Origin: JAZKFT01 sp043760535
Lineage (GTDB): Bacteria > Bacteroidota > Bacteroidia > Chitinophagales > Chitinophagaceae
Direction: 5' to 3'
Assembly (NCBI GenBank): GCA_043760535.1
Contig: JAYUOV010000327.1
Span: 1-23,623 of the forward strand
Length of the DNA stretch: 23,623 nucleotides
The position numbers and the translations under genes were made by a program. Positions 8,737-17,410 of this stretch are shown here, piece by piece (the first letter of the stretch is position 1; every line of letters begins with the position of its first letter). Below the pieces are notes generated by a model. That model saw nothing but the letters and a program-made list of their open reading frames with translations, had not been told where the DNA came from and searched no databases.

Positions 8737-9690
8737 ATGATTTCTGTTATAATTCCTAATTACAACCATGCACCTTTTCTAGACTTAAGGATTAACACCA
8801 TTCTCAATCAAACTTTTACTGATATTGAAGTTATTGTATTGGATGACTGCTCTACAGACAGTAGTAGAGAAGTAATCGAAAAGTATAGAACCGATTCCAA
8901 AATCTCTACAATTATTTATAACAAAGAAAATAGTGGTTCTGTTTTTAAACAGTGGATGAAGGGAATTGCTTTGGCAAAAGGCGAGTGGATACTAATTGCT
9001 GAAAGTGATGATTGGAGTGAACCCTCTTTGCTGGAACATTTGTACGAAGGCACCAAAAAGGACCCAGACATCACCTTGGCTTTTTGCCAAACGCTCACTG
9101 TTTACGATAATAATACCATCAACTACACAAGCAGCATCTCCGCTGGCAATGTACTGCACATGGGAGCAGATTTTATAGCAAAACGAATTATTAATAGCCA
9201 TGGTATAGCTACAGCCGGTTGTGCATTATTTCGCAAAGATATAATTGCCCAAATGCCGGATATTTCGGCTTACCGTTCGTCTGGCGATTGGAAATTCTGG
9301 ATTGTGGTAGCTTCTAAGGGTAAGGTATACGAAAGTGCCAGATATTTGCATTATTGGCGTCGTCATTCAGCTAATACTACTAATAATCCTGAATTGTTCT
9401 TTTCAAAAATAAATGAACTGTACCAGATTTTTAAATGGGCAAAAGAACAGCAGTTTATTACGGAAAAAAAATTTAACGAACGTAGCCTCTACCTTGTAAA
9501 TTTTATTTACAGGGCTAATCTGCTTGCAGATCCACAGGCAAAAGTTTTTTTTTCAATCATCAAAAAACACATCTCTGTGCCGCTTTTAAAGGTTAAATTC
9601 TCAGCATTTTGTAAATGGCTGTATTATAAAATTAACCAGTTTCTTAAAAAGAAGCTCCTCAATGTTTTTATGTTGAATCATTATGGTTAA
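8737..9690 (+). CDS. GT2-family glycosyltransferase
   Basis: 317 residues. It shows MISVIIPNYNHAPFLDLRI at the start, VIVLDDCSTDSS at 32-43, and AESDDWSEPSLLE near 88-100, so the nucleotide-binding Asp and the metal-binding SDD site are present. The C-terminal 80 residues are Lys- and aromatic-rich and may contact the membrane. It follows another GT2 gene by 70 bases; the two share the fold but differ in their active-site flanks and C-termini, so they are not a recent duplication. Function within the pathway is sugar transfer to the glycan, with unknown donor. Confidence 0.9.
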   Translation: MISVIIPNYNHAPFLDLRINTILNQTFTDIEVIVLDDCSTDSSREVIEKYRTDSKISTIIYNKENSGSVFKQWMKGIALAKGEWILIAESDDWSEPSLLEHLYEGTKKDPDITLAFCQTLTVYDNNTINYTSSISAGNVLHMGADFIAKRIINSHGIATAGCALFRKDIIAQMPDISAYRSSGDWKFWIVVASKGKVYESARYLHYWRRHSANTTNNPELFFSKINELYQIFKWAKEQQFITEKKFNERSLYLVNFIYRANLLADPQAKVFFSIIKKHISVPLLKVKFSAFCKWLYYKINQFLKKKLLNVFMLNHYG

Positions 9691-9845
9691 TTACAAAAAA
9701 ATCTCAAAAACTATTTTTTGATTCTTGCTTGAACCCCATTTTGATTATTACATTAATTTGAAAAGTAATGGATTACCTTCTAGTTTTTTTGGTAGAATAT
9801 AACACCTATTACTCTCGAAACCGTTATATAATTTAAAAATTTAGA

Positions 9846-10316
9846 ATGATTCCTATTGACCTTTCCAGTGCCGATGTAGCCGGTTATCATATTTTTTACT
9901 TTTTGCTAATTATTAAAGCATTGTATTTAATAGGCTATAATTATTTCCAGTCTAGTGTAAAGGCTAGGGTAAGGCTTTTTAAGATTTTAAAATTGATTAT
10001 TTTTTTCCTTTTTCTGGTATTGTATATTAGTTGGATTGTTATTGCAATAAAGCATTATTACCGTGATGATTTTAATGATTTTAAGTTCAATAGGGTTTAT
10101 TGGAAAGTAATTACACTAATTGCAATTTTAGTTATTTTATCCATTATTTTCTTTGTATTAAATCCTACGTTAACGAAAGGAATTAGGTTTTTAAAGAAAA
10201 AAGACCGTAACGAAGTCAAATACCAATCGATATTTAAAAAAGTAAGAAACTGCATGGTTGTGCTGATATTTATAGATATTGTTATGGTGCTGTTTTTAAA
10301 CAGGGTGGTGTCATAA
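9846..10316 (+). CDS. Hypothetical four-helix membrane protein
   Basis: 156 residues and not recognised. Four hydrophobic helices are visible at about 14-33, 48-68, 88-106 and 136-151, joined by short basic loops (Lys/Arg-rich at 35-46 and 111-135) and one acidic-aromatic loop at 70-86. There is no signal peptide separate from helix 1 and no catalytic motif. It is far too short to be a Wzx flippase, Wzy polymerase or Wzm permease. It lies alone between a GT2 gene and the tandem GT4 pair, with 155 and 134 bases of AT-rich spacer either side, so it may have its own expression. A role in the glycan pathway is suggested only by position. Confidence 0.7.
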   Translation: MIPIDLSSADVAGYHIFYFLLIIKALYLIGYNYFQSSVKARVRLFKILKLIIFFLFLVLYISWIVIAIKHYYRDDFNDFKFNRVYWKVITLIAILVILSIIFFVLNPTLTKGIRFLKKKDRNEVKYQSIFKKVRNCMVVLIFIDIVMVLFLNRVVS

Positions 10317-10450
10317 AAAGAACTGCATTGATTTTGCTAAAAGACCCTGTATTGTTCATAATGCATATTGGTTTATGGTTTTTAAAAGCACATAATTAGT
10401 TCGTTTTTCAATATGCAGTTTTACCACATCTTCTTAATTTTCAACCGAAA

Positions 10451-11596
10451 ATGAAAACTGATTTGTCTGAAAATCAAGTTGCTCACATACTTATCTCATC
10501 TATTGGGCTGCCCAGTAACCTAATGGGATCCTGGACTCAGATTTTGGAATACCTGCTCTGCAACTACAGTGGTAATAAAATTGACTACCTACTTTGCGAG
10601 CCGTCCAATATTCCATTTAAATCCGAAAAAACCCAGCGTATTATTTGCCCTTCCTTAAAATGGGAGATTAATCGCCAATGGTATTACCCATTTAAATTCC
10701 AATCCTACACTAAGGCATTAAAAAAAATTATTAGCAAAAATGATTTTTCGGTAATTGTAATAATGGATAATTTCAAGCTAAAAAATATTGTTACAGAAAC
10801 TATTCAAAAAAATGGCTGGCAAAATAAGTGCCGTGTTATCTTTATCCAATGTGGCTTTTCGTACGAATTTACCAGAGATGAGTACAAGCATTTTAGAAAA
10901 GGGTTACACGAAATAGTACTGCTTACCCAAAAATCTTACGAATACGAGCGTAATAAATACCATGAATATCCATTTTTAATTCATGTGCTGCACAACCCTG
11001 TTAGGCAAGATATTTTCTACCAATTATCTGCCGTAGAAAAGGAGGCTAAGCGAACTGCATTAGGTGTAAAACCACAAGAAAAAATGTTTTTATGGGTAGC
11101 CCACGACCGCCCCAAAAAAGGGCTTGATATTATACTCAATATGTGGCCGGCAATTGCTGCAAAGCATCCAGGTTCTAAATTGATTGTAGCTGGAGCAAAA
11201 AGGGATTTTAGCCTTGCTGGCTTGCGTTTTGAAGGGAAATTACCAAATGCAGAACTGGCAAAATATTACCAAGCAGCCGATGTTTTTTTATTCTCATCCC
11301 TGTGTCAGGAGGGCTTTGGATTAAGCCTTGCAGAAGCTATGAGTTGTGGTTGTTTCTGTATAGCATCGGATGTAGGTGGAGTAGATGAGTTTTTTAATAA
11401 CGATAACGGCATTTTAGTCAGTAATCCGAACCAAACAGGTGCGTGGATTGAAGCAATTGAACAATATTTTACCCAACAGACTATTGCAAGAAAACAACGC
11501 CATGCCCAATTTTTAAGCTACGATGAATGGTGTAGTCGCTTTCAGCAAATCATCAGTAGTTCAACTGAATTTTTAATTAAGTCTGCCAAGCGCTAA
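10451..11596 (+). CDS. GT4-family glycosyltransferase, first of tandem paralogs
   Basis: 381 residues. The donor-binding half begins near residue 210 (FLWVAHDRPKKGLDIIL) and includes the E-x7-E motif at 287-295 (EGFGLSLAE) followed by AMSCGCFCIASDVGG. The N-terminal half carries GSWTQILEYL near residue 26 and FIQCGFSYEF near residue 131. The same blocks occur in the same order in the next gene (11630-12763), including the C-terminal YDEWCxRF motif, which marks the two as paralogs. The genes are 33 bases apart. Tandem related GT4 enzymes often add two successive, similar sugars; that is inference here. Confidence 0.9.
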   Translation: MKTDLSENQVAHILISSIGLPSNLMGSWTQILEYLLCNYSGNKIDYLLCEPSNIPFKSEKTQRIICPSLKWEINRQWYYPFKFQSYTKALKKIISKNDFSVIVIMDNFKLKNIVTETIQKNGWQNKCRVIFIQCGFSYEFTRDEYKHFRKGLHEIVLLTQKSYEYERNKYHEYPFLIHVLHNPVRQDIFYQLSAVEKEAKRTALGVKPQEKMFLWVAHDRPKKGLDIILNMWPAIAAKHPGSKLIVAGAKRDFSLAGLRFEGKLPNAELAKYYQAADVFLFSSLCQEGFGLSLAEAMSCGCFCIASDVGGVDEFFNNDNGILVSNPNQTGAWIEAIEQYFTQQTIARKQRHAQFLSYDEWCSRFQQIISSSTEFLIKSAKR

Positions 11597-11629
11597 CTTT
11601 GCAGCACATTTATAAAAAAGAGGAATTTA

Positions 11630-12763
11630 ATGAAAGGAACCGTTGCTAAAGTGCTGCTTACTGAATTTGGTATTCCTAACAATGGCTTTGTATCGTGGCC
11701 GCAGCGGCTAGAATACCTTACACAGCAATTTCCAGATAATACATTGGATTATCTTATTTGTGGGAATACAGAAAAGCCTTTTCAATCGAATCATACTCAA
11801 AGAATATTGTGTAAAGAAAGGGGTCGATTATCTAATAAATTTTTTAAGAGCAAACGCTTTTTGGAATACGAAAAGGCATTAGCAGGCATTGCAGCCATAC
11901 ATAGTCACGTTATTTTATGTGTAGTAGATTCTATAAAGCTAAAAAATGTTGTGCTTCAGTTTTTACTAGAAAGTGGGCTTGATAAAAAAGTGAAGTTGGT
12001 TTTTTATCAATGTGGTTTTAGTTATTATTTTTCTGCCCCCGAATACATGAAATTTTCAAAGGGTATTTCTGAGTTGATATTGCTCAGTAAAAATTCTTAC
12101 TTATACGATTTTCACCGTTATCCGGAAATGTCATATCCGGTTCATGTAATGCACAATCCCATTAACCATACCATTTTTAAGCCATTACCACATAAGGAAA
12201 GATTGGCTTTACGAAAGCAAATGAAATTTGTGGAAGCCACACAATTTATTTGGGTGAGCCACGATAAGCCAGTAAAAGGCTTACAGGTAATATTGGAGGC
12301 ATGGAAGCTTTTTTATAATGATAAAAAAAATGCAGTACTACATATAGTTGGAGTACAAAGGGAGGAGCTTATACCCGGTGTTATTTTTCATGGTAAAATA
12401 CCTAATAAAGAATTACCTATTTGGTACCAAGCTTCGGATGTTTTTATCTTTTCGCCGATGCGAAACGAAGGTTATGGCCTTGCGGTAGCCGAAGCTATCA
12501 GTTGTGGATGCCTAGGAATCAGCACTTTTGCAGGAGGGGCAGTAGATTTTTTTAAAGAAGGCGAACACGGCATTGGCATTAGCGAACCCAATTTTTTAGA
12601 ATCATGGACGAATGCTTTTGATAAAGCCATAGCAGACCTACCTGCTTTTCAAAAAGCGCATTTAGATGATTACCTAAAGCCACCACCATTTACTACTTAC
12701 GACGAATGGTGCGCAAGGTTTATGGCTATTTTCGAAAATATAGAAAAGCGATTGTTATATTAA
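11630..12763 (+). CDS. GT4-family glycosyltransferase, second of tandem paralogs
   Basis: 377 residues, colinear with the preceding gene. Shared blocks are SWPQRLEYL, FYQCGFSYYF, VHVMHNPINHTIF, FIWVSHDKPVKGLQVILEAW, KIPNKELPIWYQASDVFIF and YDEWCARF near the end. The E-x7-E motif is intact (EGYGLAVAE, near residue 284), followed by AISCGCLG. The divergence is large enough that the duplication is old or the copies have specialised. It is the last clearly intact gene before a 385-base gap that may hold a gene relic. Donor and acceptor are unknown. Confidence 0.9.
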   Translation: MKGTVAKVLLTEFGIPNNGFVSWPQRLEYLTQQFPDNTLDYLICGNTEKPFQSNHTQRILCKERGRLSNKFFKSKRFLEYEKALAGIAAIHSHVILCVVDSIKLKNVVLQFLLESGLDKKVKLVFYQCGFSYYFSAPEYMKFSKGISELILLSKNSYLYDFHRYPEMSYPVHVMHNPINHTIFKPLPHKERLALRKQMKFVEATQFIWVSHDKPVKGLQVILEAWKLFYNDKKNAVLHIVGVQREELIPGVIFHGKIPNKELPIWYQASDVFIFSPMRNEGYGLAVAEAISCGCLGISTFAGGAVDFFKEGEHGIGISEPNFLESWTNAFDKAIADLPAFQKAHLDDYLKPPPFTTYDEWCARFMAIFENIEKRLLY

Positions 12764-13148
12764 CTATTCAAGTTTCGTTGAAAAAAAATTGCCATGAAAG
12801 CTTACAAATAAATATGAAGTAAAAGTCAAATAACAATTAGGCAAAAGAATTATTTCGAATAAATTAAATATAAATTACCGAAGATTGAATTATGAACAGA
12901 CCTAGTAGAAAATTTTGCTAAAAATCTTCTAATGAGGCCTATATATCGAAATTTAAAGAGTAACGCTATAGGTAATGAACGCCCAATTAACAATGTTAAA
13001 GAGGAAAAACTATTTAAACTGTTAAACGATTAAAGTAAAATTGAAAATCATAATATTTTATTTTCACGTAAGCCCAATAATAATATTGAAAAATTCATTT
13101 TAAATAGTCGCCAAAAAAAAATATAATTAAATCTCTAAAAAATAAAAT
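12764..13148. other. AT-rich gap with a possible gene relic
   Basis: This 385-base stretch has no intact gene, tRNA-like fold or clear promoter. The part at 12896-13126 may be the tail of a decayed gene (listed separately). The remainder is very AT-rich with homopolymer A runs, and nothing else could be recognised in it. Confidence 0.6.
12896..13126 (+). pseudogene. Possible C-terminal relic of a sulfotransferase-like gene
   Basis: One frame is open from 12896 to 13126 except for a TAA at 13031-13033. It reads TDLVENFAKNLLMRPIYRN, then GNERPINNVKEEKLFKLLND, stop, SKIEN. The order Arg-Pro, a charged helix ending Lys-Leu-Phe, then Asp and an Ile-Glu pair resembles the tail of sulfotransferase-domain proteins, where an RP-x-(8-12)-L-x-x-x-F-x-x-D-I-x-x-L-E pattern is common. 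This is a weak, memory-based resemblance over a short stretch; it could equally be chance in AT-rich DNA. The frame further upstream has several stops. Confidence 0.3.
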
Positions 13149-14129
13149 ATGCTAAAAAAAATTTACAGTTATTTTAAAAAAAGCTTTTCTAATCAGATTA
13201 ATTTGGATATGATAGATATAGCAGAAAAAAAAGACTACAAAAGTGTAAAAGTTAATATTGGGCAGTTACAATCTCATTTTAATAGTCTGAAAGGTGAGAT
13301 TAAATCTTTTTCCGAAGTAGAATTTAGAGTTTTTTCTCAATTTGGAGATGATGGTATTATACAGTGGTTAATCAACAAACTCCCCCTACCCAATAAAACT
13401 TTTATTGAATTTGGTGTTGAAAATTATAGAGAGGCCAATTCTAGGTTTTTACTTGTAAATAATTATTGGTCAGGTTTGATAATAGATGGGGATGAAAAAA
13501 ACATTCAGCTTGTTAATTCAGAAACCATAGCGTCTTTTTTTGATTTACAGACTATTTGTGCTTTTATAACAAAAAAAAATATTAATGAATTAATATTAAC
13601 AACCAAGTTTAAAAAAGATGTAGGTCTGCTTAGCATTGATATTGATGGTAACGATTATTGGGTCTGGAAAGAAATTACCACTATAAACCCTATAATTGTT
13701 GTTATAGAGTATAATAGTCTTTTTGGTTTTGAACATGCATATTCCATACCCTACGAGGATAAATTTGTTAGAGGTACAACAACTCCTTTTAACTTTTATG
13801 GCACATCTCTGCTTTCAGCTTATGATTTGGCTGAAGAAAAGGGCTATGGCTTTATTGGTTGCAATAGTGCCGGAAACAATGCTTATTTTATCCGTAAAGA
13901 TTATTTGCAATATCTGCCAATATCTACTCGTACACCTGAGGAGGGATATAACTTTGCAAGTTTTACTGAGGCAAGGGATTCAAAAAGAGAATTTTTACGT
14001 GGTTGGGAAAAAGTAAGTTCCATCAATAACTTATCCGTAATAAATACCCGGTCCAATTCATTGGAAAAATTAGATGCACAAGCAATTATTTCATCACTTA
14101 CCAAAGCGAATAAACTAAGCAGAGATTAA
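13149..14129 (+). CDS. Uncharacterised FkbM-like (methyltransferase-fold) protein
   Basis: 326 residues. It belongs to a conserved family whose members I recall only as hypothetical or FkbM-like. Visible blocks are FSQFGDDGIIQWL at 62-74, TFIEFGVENYREANSRFLL at 84-102 (motif-I-like, with Glu-Phe-Gly in place of Asp-x-Gly), LIIDGDEKNI near 110, and LSIDIDGNDYWVW at 161-173. The order of strands fits a Rossmann-type methyltransferase, and Asp-Gly-Asn-Asp could be the active site. There is no membrane segment. The coding sequence is notably AT-rich. Placed between glycosyltransferases and an epimerase, it may modify a sugar, for example by O-methylation, but the reaction is unproven. Confidence 0.75.
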   Translation: MLKKIYSYFKKSFSNQINLDMIDIAEKKDYKSVKVNIGQLQSHFNSLKGEIKSFSEVEFRVFSQFGDDGIIQWLINKLPLPNKTFIEFGVENYREANSRFLLVNNYWSGLIIDGDEKNIQLVNSETIASFFDLQTICAFITKKNINELILTTKFKKDVGLLSIDIDGNDYWVWKEITTINPIIVVIEYNSLFGFEHAYSIPYEDKFVRGTTTPFNFYGTSLLSAYDLAEEKGYGFIGCNSAGNNAYFIRKDYLQYLPISTRTPEEGYNFASFTEARDSKREFLRGWEKVSSINNLSVINTRSNSLEKLDAQAIISSLTKANKLSRD

Positions 14130-14231
14130 TTAAAGTGTTGTGTAGTTTGTAATATTTAAAATTTTGATTGGGATTGTTTATTTATAAGCTGGATTCACTT
14201 AATCATTTCTCTGAAAATTTAAATAAAAAAA

Positions 14232-15149
14232 ATGACAGAATTATTAATAATTGGTTCTGAAGGCTTCATTGGAGGCCATTTGGTAAAATATTTCACAGCC
14301 AAAGGTTTTAGTGTAAATGGTGCAGATATTTTATCAGTAAAAAGTTCATGCAACACTTATTACCATGTTGATACCAAAAATTCCAGCTATTCATTCATAT
14401 TTGGTAGTAAAAAATTTAATTTTTGCATTTTCGCTGGAGGTAATGGTAATGTAGCACTTTCTGTAGAAAAACCGTTTTTAGATTACGAAATGAACGTTTA
14501 TAACGTAGGTAAACTGCTTGAAGAAATACGGGTTAATTGTCCTCTTTGCAAATTTATTCACCTGAGCAGTGCAGCTGTATACGGCAACCCATACTACTTA
14601 CCCATAAATGAAAGCCATCCAATAGTCCCAGTGTCACCTTATGGTTGGCACAAGTACTTTGCAGAAAATCTTTGCATGGAGTATTTTAAATTGCACCAAA
14701 TACAGAGTATTAGTTTACGTATATTTTCGGTTTATGGAGAAGGGCTAAAAAAACAAATATTTTGGGACGCGTACAATAAATATCTGTCAGATAACAGTGC
14801 TGTTACTCTTTTCGGAGATGGTTCAGAGAGCAGTGATTTTATTTATATTGCAGATATCTGTAAAGCCATTGAAGTGGTAATTTTAAATGCTGATTTTGAT
14901 GGTGGTGTAATAAACGTGGCGAATGGTATAGAAACGACAATTAAGAATGCTTTAGAATTATTTTTCTCCAATTTTGAGCATAGTTGTAATTTACATTTTA
15001 ATAATATTACCAAAACAGGTGATCCCAAAAACTGGAAGGCGGATATAACCAAACTCAAATTGTTGGGTTTTATCCCAACCTGCTCTTTTGAAGAAAGCAT
15101 AATCAATGTAGCTAAATGGTTAACAACAATACCAAAAAAGAAGAACTGA
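14232..15149 (+). CDS. NAD-dependent sugar epimerase/dehydratase
   Basis: 305 residues, a complete extended SDR. GSEGFIG at 8-14 is the GxxGxxG nucleotide-binding loop. SSAAVYG at 112-118 supplies the catalytic Ser/Thr region, and Y137-x3-K141 (YGWHK) is the catalytic pair. FGDGSESSDFIYIADI near residue 194 is the substrate-binding segment. The C-terminus resembles that of the truncated epimerase at the window start, so the two are paralogs. It overlaps the next GT4 gene by 34 bases, the same arrangement as at 349-376. Products could be a UDP- or dTDP-hexose epimer or reduced sugar; the sequence does not settle which. Confidence 0.88.
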   Translation: MTELLIIGSEGFIGGHLVKYFTAKGFSVNGADILSVKSSCNTYYHVDTKNSSYSFIFGSKKFNFCIFAGGNGNVALSVEKPFLDYEMNVYNVGKLLEEIRVNCPLCKFIHLSSAAVYGNPYYLPINESHPIVPVSPYGWHKYFAENLCMEYFKLHQIQSISLRIFSVYGEGLKKQIFWDAYNKYLSDNSAVTLFGDGSESSDFIYIADICKAIEVVILNADFDGGVINVANGIETTIKNALELFFSNFEHSCNLHFNNITKTGDPKNWKADITKLKLLGFIPTCSFEESIINVAKWLTTIPKKKN

Positions 15150-16318
15150 TAGTTTTTTCTCAAAATCTTTTAGGGGGTGTACAGAGCTTTAATTATAATT
15201 TGTTGCTTGGTGATACAGAAAATTATTTTGATAAATACACTATTTTGATAGATGCTAAGGAATCAAACAGAACTAAAAGGTTTATGAAATGGGATGTATC
15301 TCGTCATAATGTTTTTTCTTATTCTAATCGAGAAATTGTATATAATTACAGTAAACGGTTAAGTAGTTTGATTAGTAACAGAGATGGCCTTATTATAACT
15401 GCTTTCCAAACTGAAATACGTACATTAGATATATTTCGAAAGCCAAATAAAACAGTTTTCTACATAGCACACGATAATGATTATTTATCATATTCATACA
15501 AATCAAAATACATTATTGATGTGTTTATAGCTCACAATAATGCTATTTACGATGAGCTTGTAGAAAATATGCCAGAAAGAAAAGAGGATATTTTTTTTCT
15601 TCCTTATGGTATAAAGCTAAGTAAACAAAGGCGACTGATTAACTATGCAAAACCACTAAAAATTCTTTTCCTCGCAAGGTTTGATATTAAGAAGGGAATC
15701 GATGACCTGTTTGAAATTGATCGAATACTCAAAGAAACCAATGTCTTAGTAGAATGGACTTTGATAGGCGACGGGCCGGAAAAAGACAGAGTTAATATTA
15801 AAATCGCCGAGAGAAACAATTTTGTGTCTTATAGGGTTGACGATAACAACGAACTTTTTAATCACATATGTCAACACGACATTTTTATTTTACCATCAAG
15901 ACTGGATGGTGTGCCGGTAGCTTTATTAGAGACCATGAGTTGTGGATTAGTTCCTATAATATCAGAATTTAATAAAGGCATTATTAAAGTTGTTCCTAAT
16001 GATGTAGGTTACGTATTGCCTGTAGGTAGTGATTTAGGTTTTGCTGCCACAATTTCAGAACTAAACAGCAATAGACATTTGCTGGAAGTAATGAGTATAA
16101 GTGCAATACGACATGCTCAAACAAATTACGATATCCAAAAAACTTCGGTAGCTTATTATGAACTATTTAAAAATCATAGGCAGCACCGGAAGGTAAAACC
16201 AAAATCTCCGTATAAATACCGTAACATTTTAGATTTAATAGGCATACCAATGAGTTTTAGATGGGCGGTTATAGAAAAGCTCTTGCCAATCAAAAGGTTT
16301 ATTAAGGCTAAGAAGTAA
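15116..16318 (+). CDS. GT4-family glycosyltransferase
   Basis: 400 residues. It begins inside the epimerase gene. The N-terminal domain has a LLGGVQSFNYNLL loop near residue 17. The donor domain starts near residue 180 (KILFLARFDIKKGIDDLFEI), with TLIGDGPEKDRV near residue 217. The usual E-x7-E motif appears as DGVPVALLE near residue 263, with Asp replacing the first Glu, followed by TMSCGLVPIIS. The C-terminal 30 residues are basic and might bind the membrane. It is the last intact gene of the glycan locus. Substrates are unknown. Confidence 0.9.
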   Translation: MVNNNTKKEELIVFSQNLLGGVQSFNYNLLLGDTENYFDKYTILIDAKESNRTKRFMKWDVSRHNVFSYSNREIVYNYSKRLSSLISNRDGLIITAFQTEIRTLDIFRKPNKTVFYIAHDNDYLSYSYKSKYIIDVFIAHNNAIYDELVENMPERKEDIFFLPYGIKLSKQRRLINYAKPLKILFLARFDIKKGIDDLFEIDRILKETNVLVEWTLIGDGPEKDRVNIKIAERNNFVSYRVDDNNELFNHICQHDIFILPSRLDGVPVALLETMSCGLVPIISEFNKGIIKVVPNDVGYVLPVGSDLGFAATISELNSNRHLLEVMSISAIRHAQTNYDIQKTSVAYYELFKNHRQHRKVKPKSPYKYRNILDLIGIPMSFRWAVIEKLLPIKRFIKAKK

Positions 16319-16343
16319 TTTTTTTTGGATAATTCGTTTTTTG

Positions 16344-17039
16344 ATGTCACATACAAAAGCATCTCAACCAAAAAATACCTTTTGTATTCTTGCTTCTTTA
16401 CTGTAAATCCGAAGCCTGTGTATAGAAAATTTTTTGTTTCAATGAAATTTAACAGAATTGGTAAACCCTAAACAATGCTAAGTTTTGGTCCGTAAAGAAG
16501 GGCTACCCAACCGAGATAATACGGCAAAAAATACATATTGCTACGGAGTGTTTACAGCACTTGAGTAATTACCTGCTTATTGTTGATTATAATTCGTAGG
16601 ATTCAGTCCTTTTTTGTGGCTTAAATAATCGATATGGCATTCTACAGCACTTAAAAAAACAAATTAGCTGCATTAAAGGTGGGGCATCACATTTACTCTG
16701 TAAAGGGTATTTTAGTCAAATAAACATAGTGACTATATTTATTTGGCCATTATCTCTGGTTTATTAAAAGTAAGAGCGGGGATGAAATTATTTGTGATGC
16801 AATAATGTATTTACCTACTTCTATTGCAGGGAGGCATTTATACAATAAAGTGATTTTCTTTTTATAGAATCCCTTTAACCGTTGTTATCCAATTCTAGAA
16901 TAAAGATTCATCTAATGCTTTAATGGTTAAAGCCATTTTGTGGATACTTTGTTACCTTGGTTTTAAAAAGGGTTGTTATAAGAAACACCAATGCTCTAAC
17001 TCAAGCGTTTGGCGTTGCCCCTCATAAATCCTGTGTGTA
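16344..17039 (+). pseudogene. Heavily decayed gene, probably a GT4 N-terminal half
   Basis: The 730-base gap after the last glycosyltransferase reads as protein when frames are switched. An ATG at 16344 begins MSHTKASQPKNTFCILAS; the next frame gives TVNPKPVYRKFFVSM from 16400. A third frame from 16474 gives FWSVKKGYPTEIIRQKI, a TAG at 16597-16599, then FCGLNNRYGILQHLKK and GYFSQINIVTIFIWPLSLV. After a shift near 16762 it continues GDEIICDAIMYLPTSIAGR, with TAG at 16865-16867 and further stops. A final segment ends near 17039 (NTNALTQAFGVAPHKSCV). Block order resembles the acceptor domain of GT4 enzymes; no donor domain remains. The coding origin is well supported; the family is tentative. 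Confidence 0.5.
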
Positions 17040-17050
17040 AGTAAGTTGCC

Positions 17051-17386
17051 TCATTTACTTTGCCACTGCTTCACCAAACTTAGCACCATCTTTAGCCCAT
17101 AAAATAAAACCGCCAAACCTATTACGGTAGATACCCCCCAAAATCGTCCATGGTAATTGGTGTAAAATGTAACGCCTGCAATAATTAGTAGGGCAGGGCC
17201 GAGGAAAAGTCGAATAGTTGGGTCTTTATCAGCTTGTATTTGGCTTTGTAACTGAGCTTCTTCGTAAGCTTTTTCAAACTGATGGCTGGTAAAGCCTTTG
17301 GTTATGGCATCGGCTTTTATGTATTTTATTTCTTCTTTGGCTTTTAACCGGCTTATAATATCTGCTATCAGTTCAGCATCTGTCAT
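17051..17386 (-). CDS. Small two-helix membrane protein
   Basis: 111 residues, not recognised as a named family. Residues 1-55 are a soluble, charged, probably helical segment (AELIADIISRLKAKEEI at 4-20). Two hydrophobic helices follow at about 59-77 and 84-103, ending in a short basic tail. It is transcribed divergently from the GH3-family gene, with a TAnnTTTG-type -7 box 17 bases before the start. No catalytic or binding motif is visible. Such small proteins are common in Bacteroidota genomes and their roles are generally unknown. Confidence 0.75.
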   Translation of the reverse strand: MTDAELIADIISRLKAKEEIKYIKADAITKGFTSHQFEKAYEEAQLQSQIQADKDPTIRLFLGPALLIIAGVTFYTNYHGRFWGVSTVIGLAVLFYGLKMVLSLVKQWQSK

Positions 17387-17402
17387 GGTGCATATTTTGG
17401 AG

Positions 17403-17410
17403 CAAAAGTA
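17403..17410 (-). promoter_or_regulatory. Candidate Bacteroidota -7 box
   Basis: On the minus strand this reads TACTTTTG, a full match to the TAnnTTTG consensus of the Bacteroidota primary sigma factor. It lies 16 bases from the ATG of the small membrane protein. No good -33 TTTG is found at the expected distance, so the call is tentative. Confidence 0.35.

Noticed and set aside
16915..16940. AATGG/CCATT hairpin as a terminator
   Set aside because: Only a five-base stem with no U run, and it lies within the decayed coding region.
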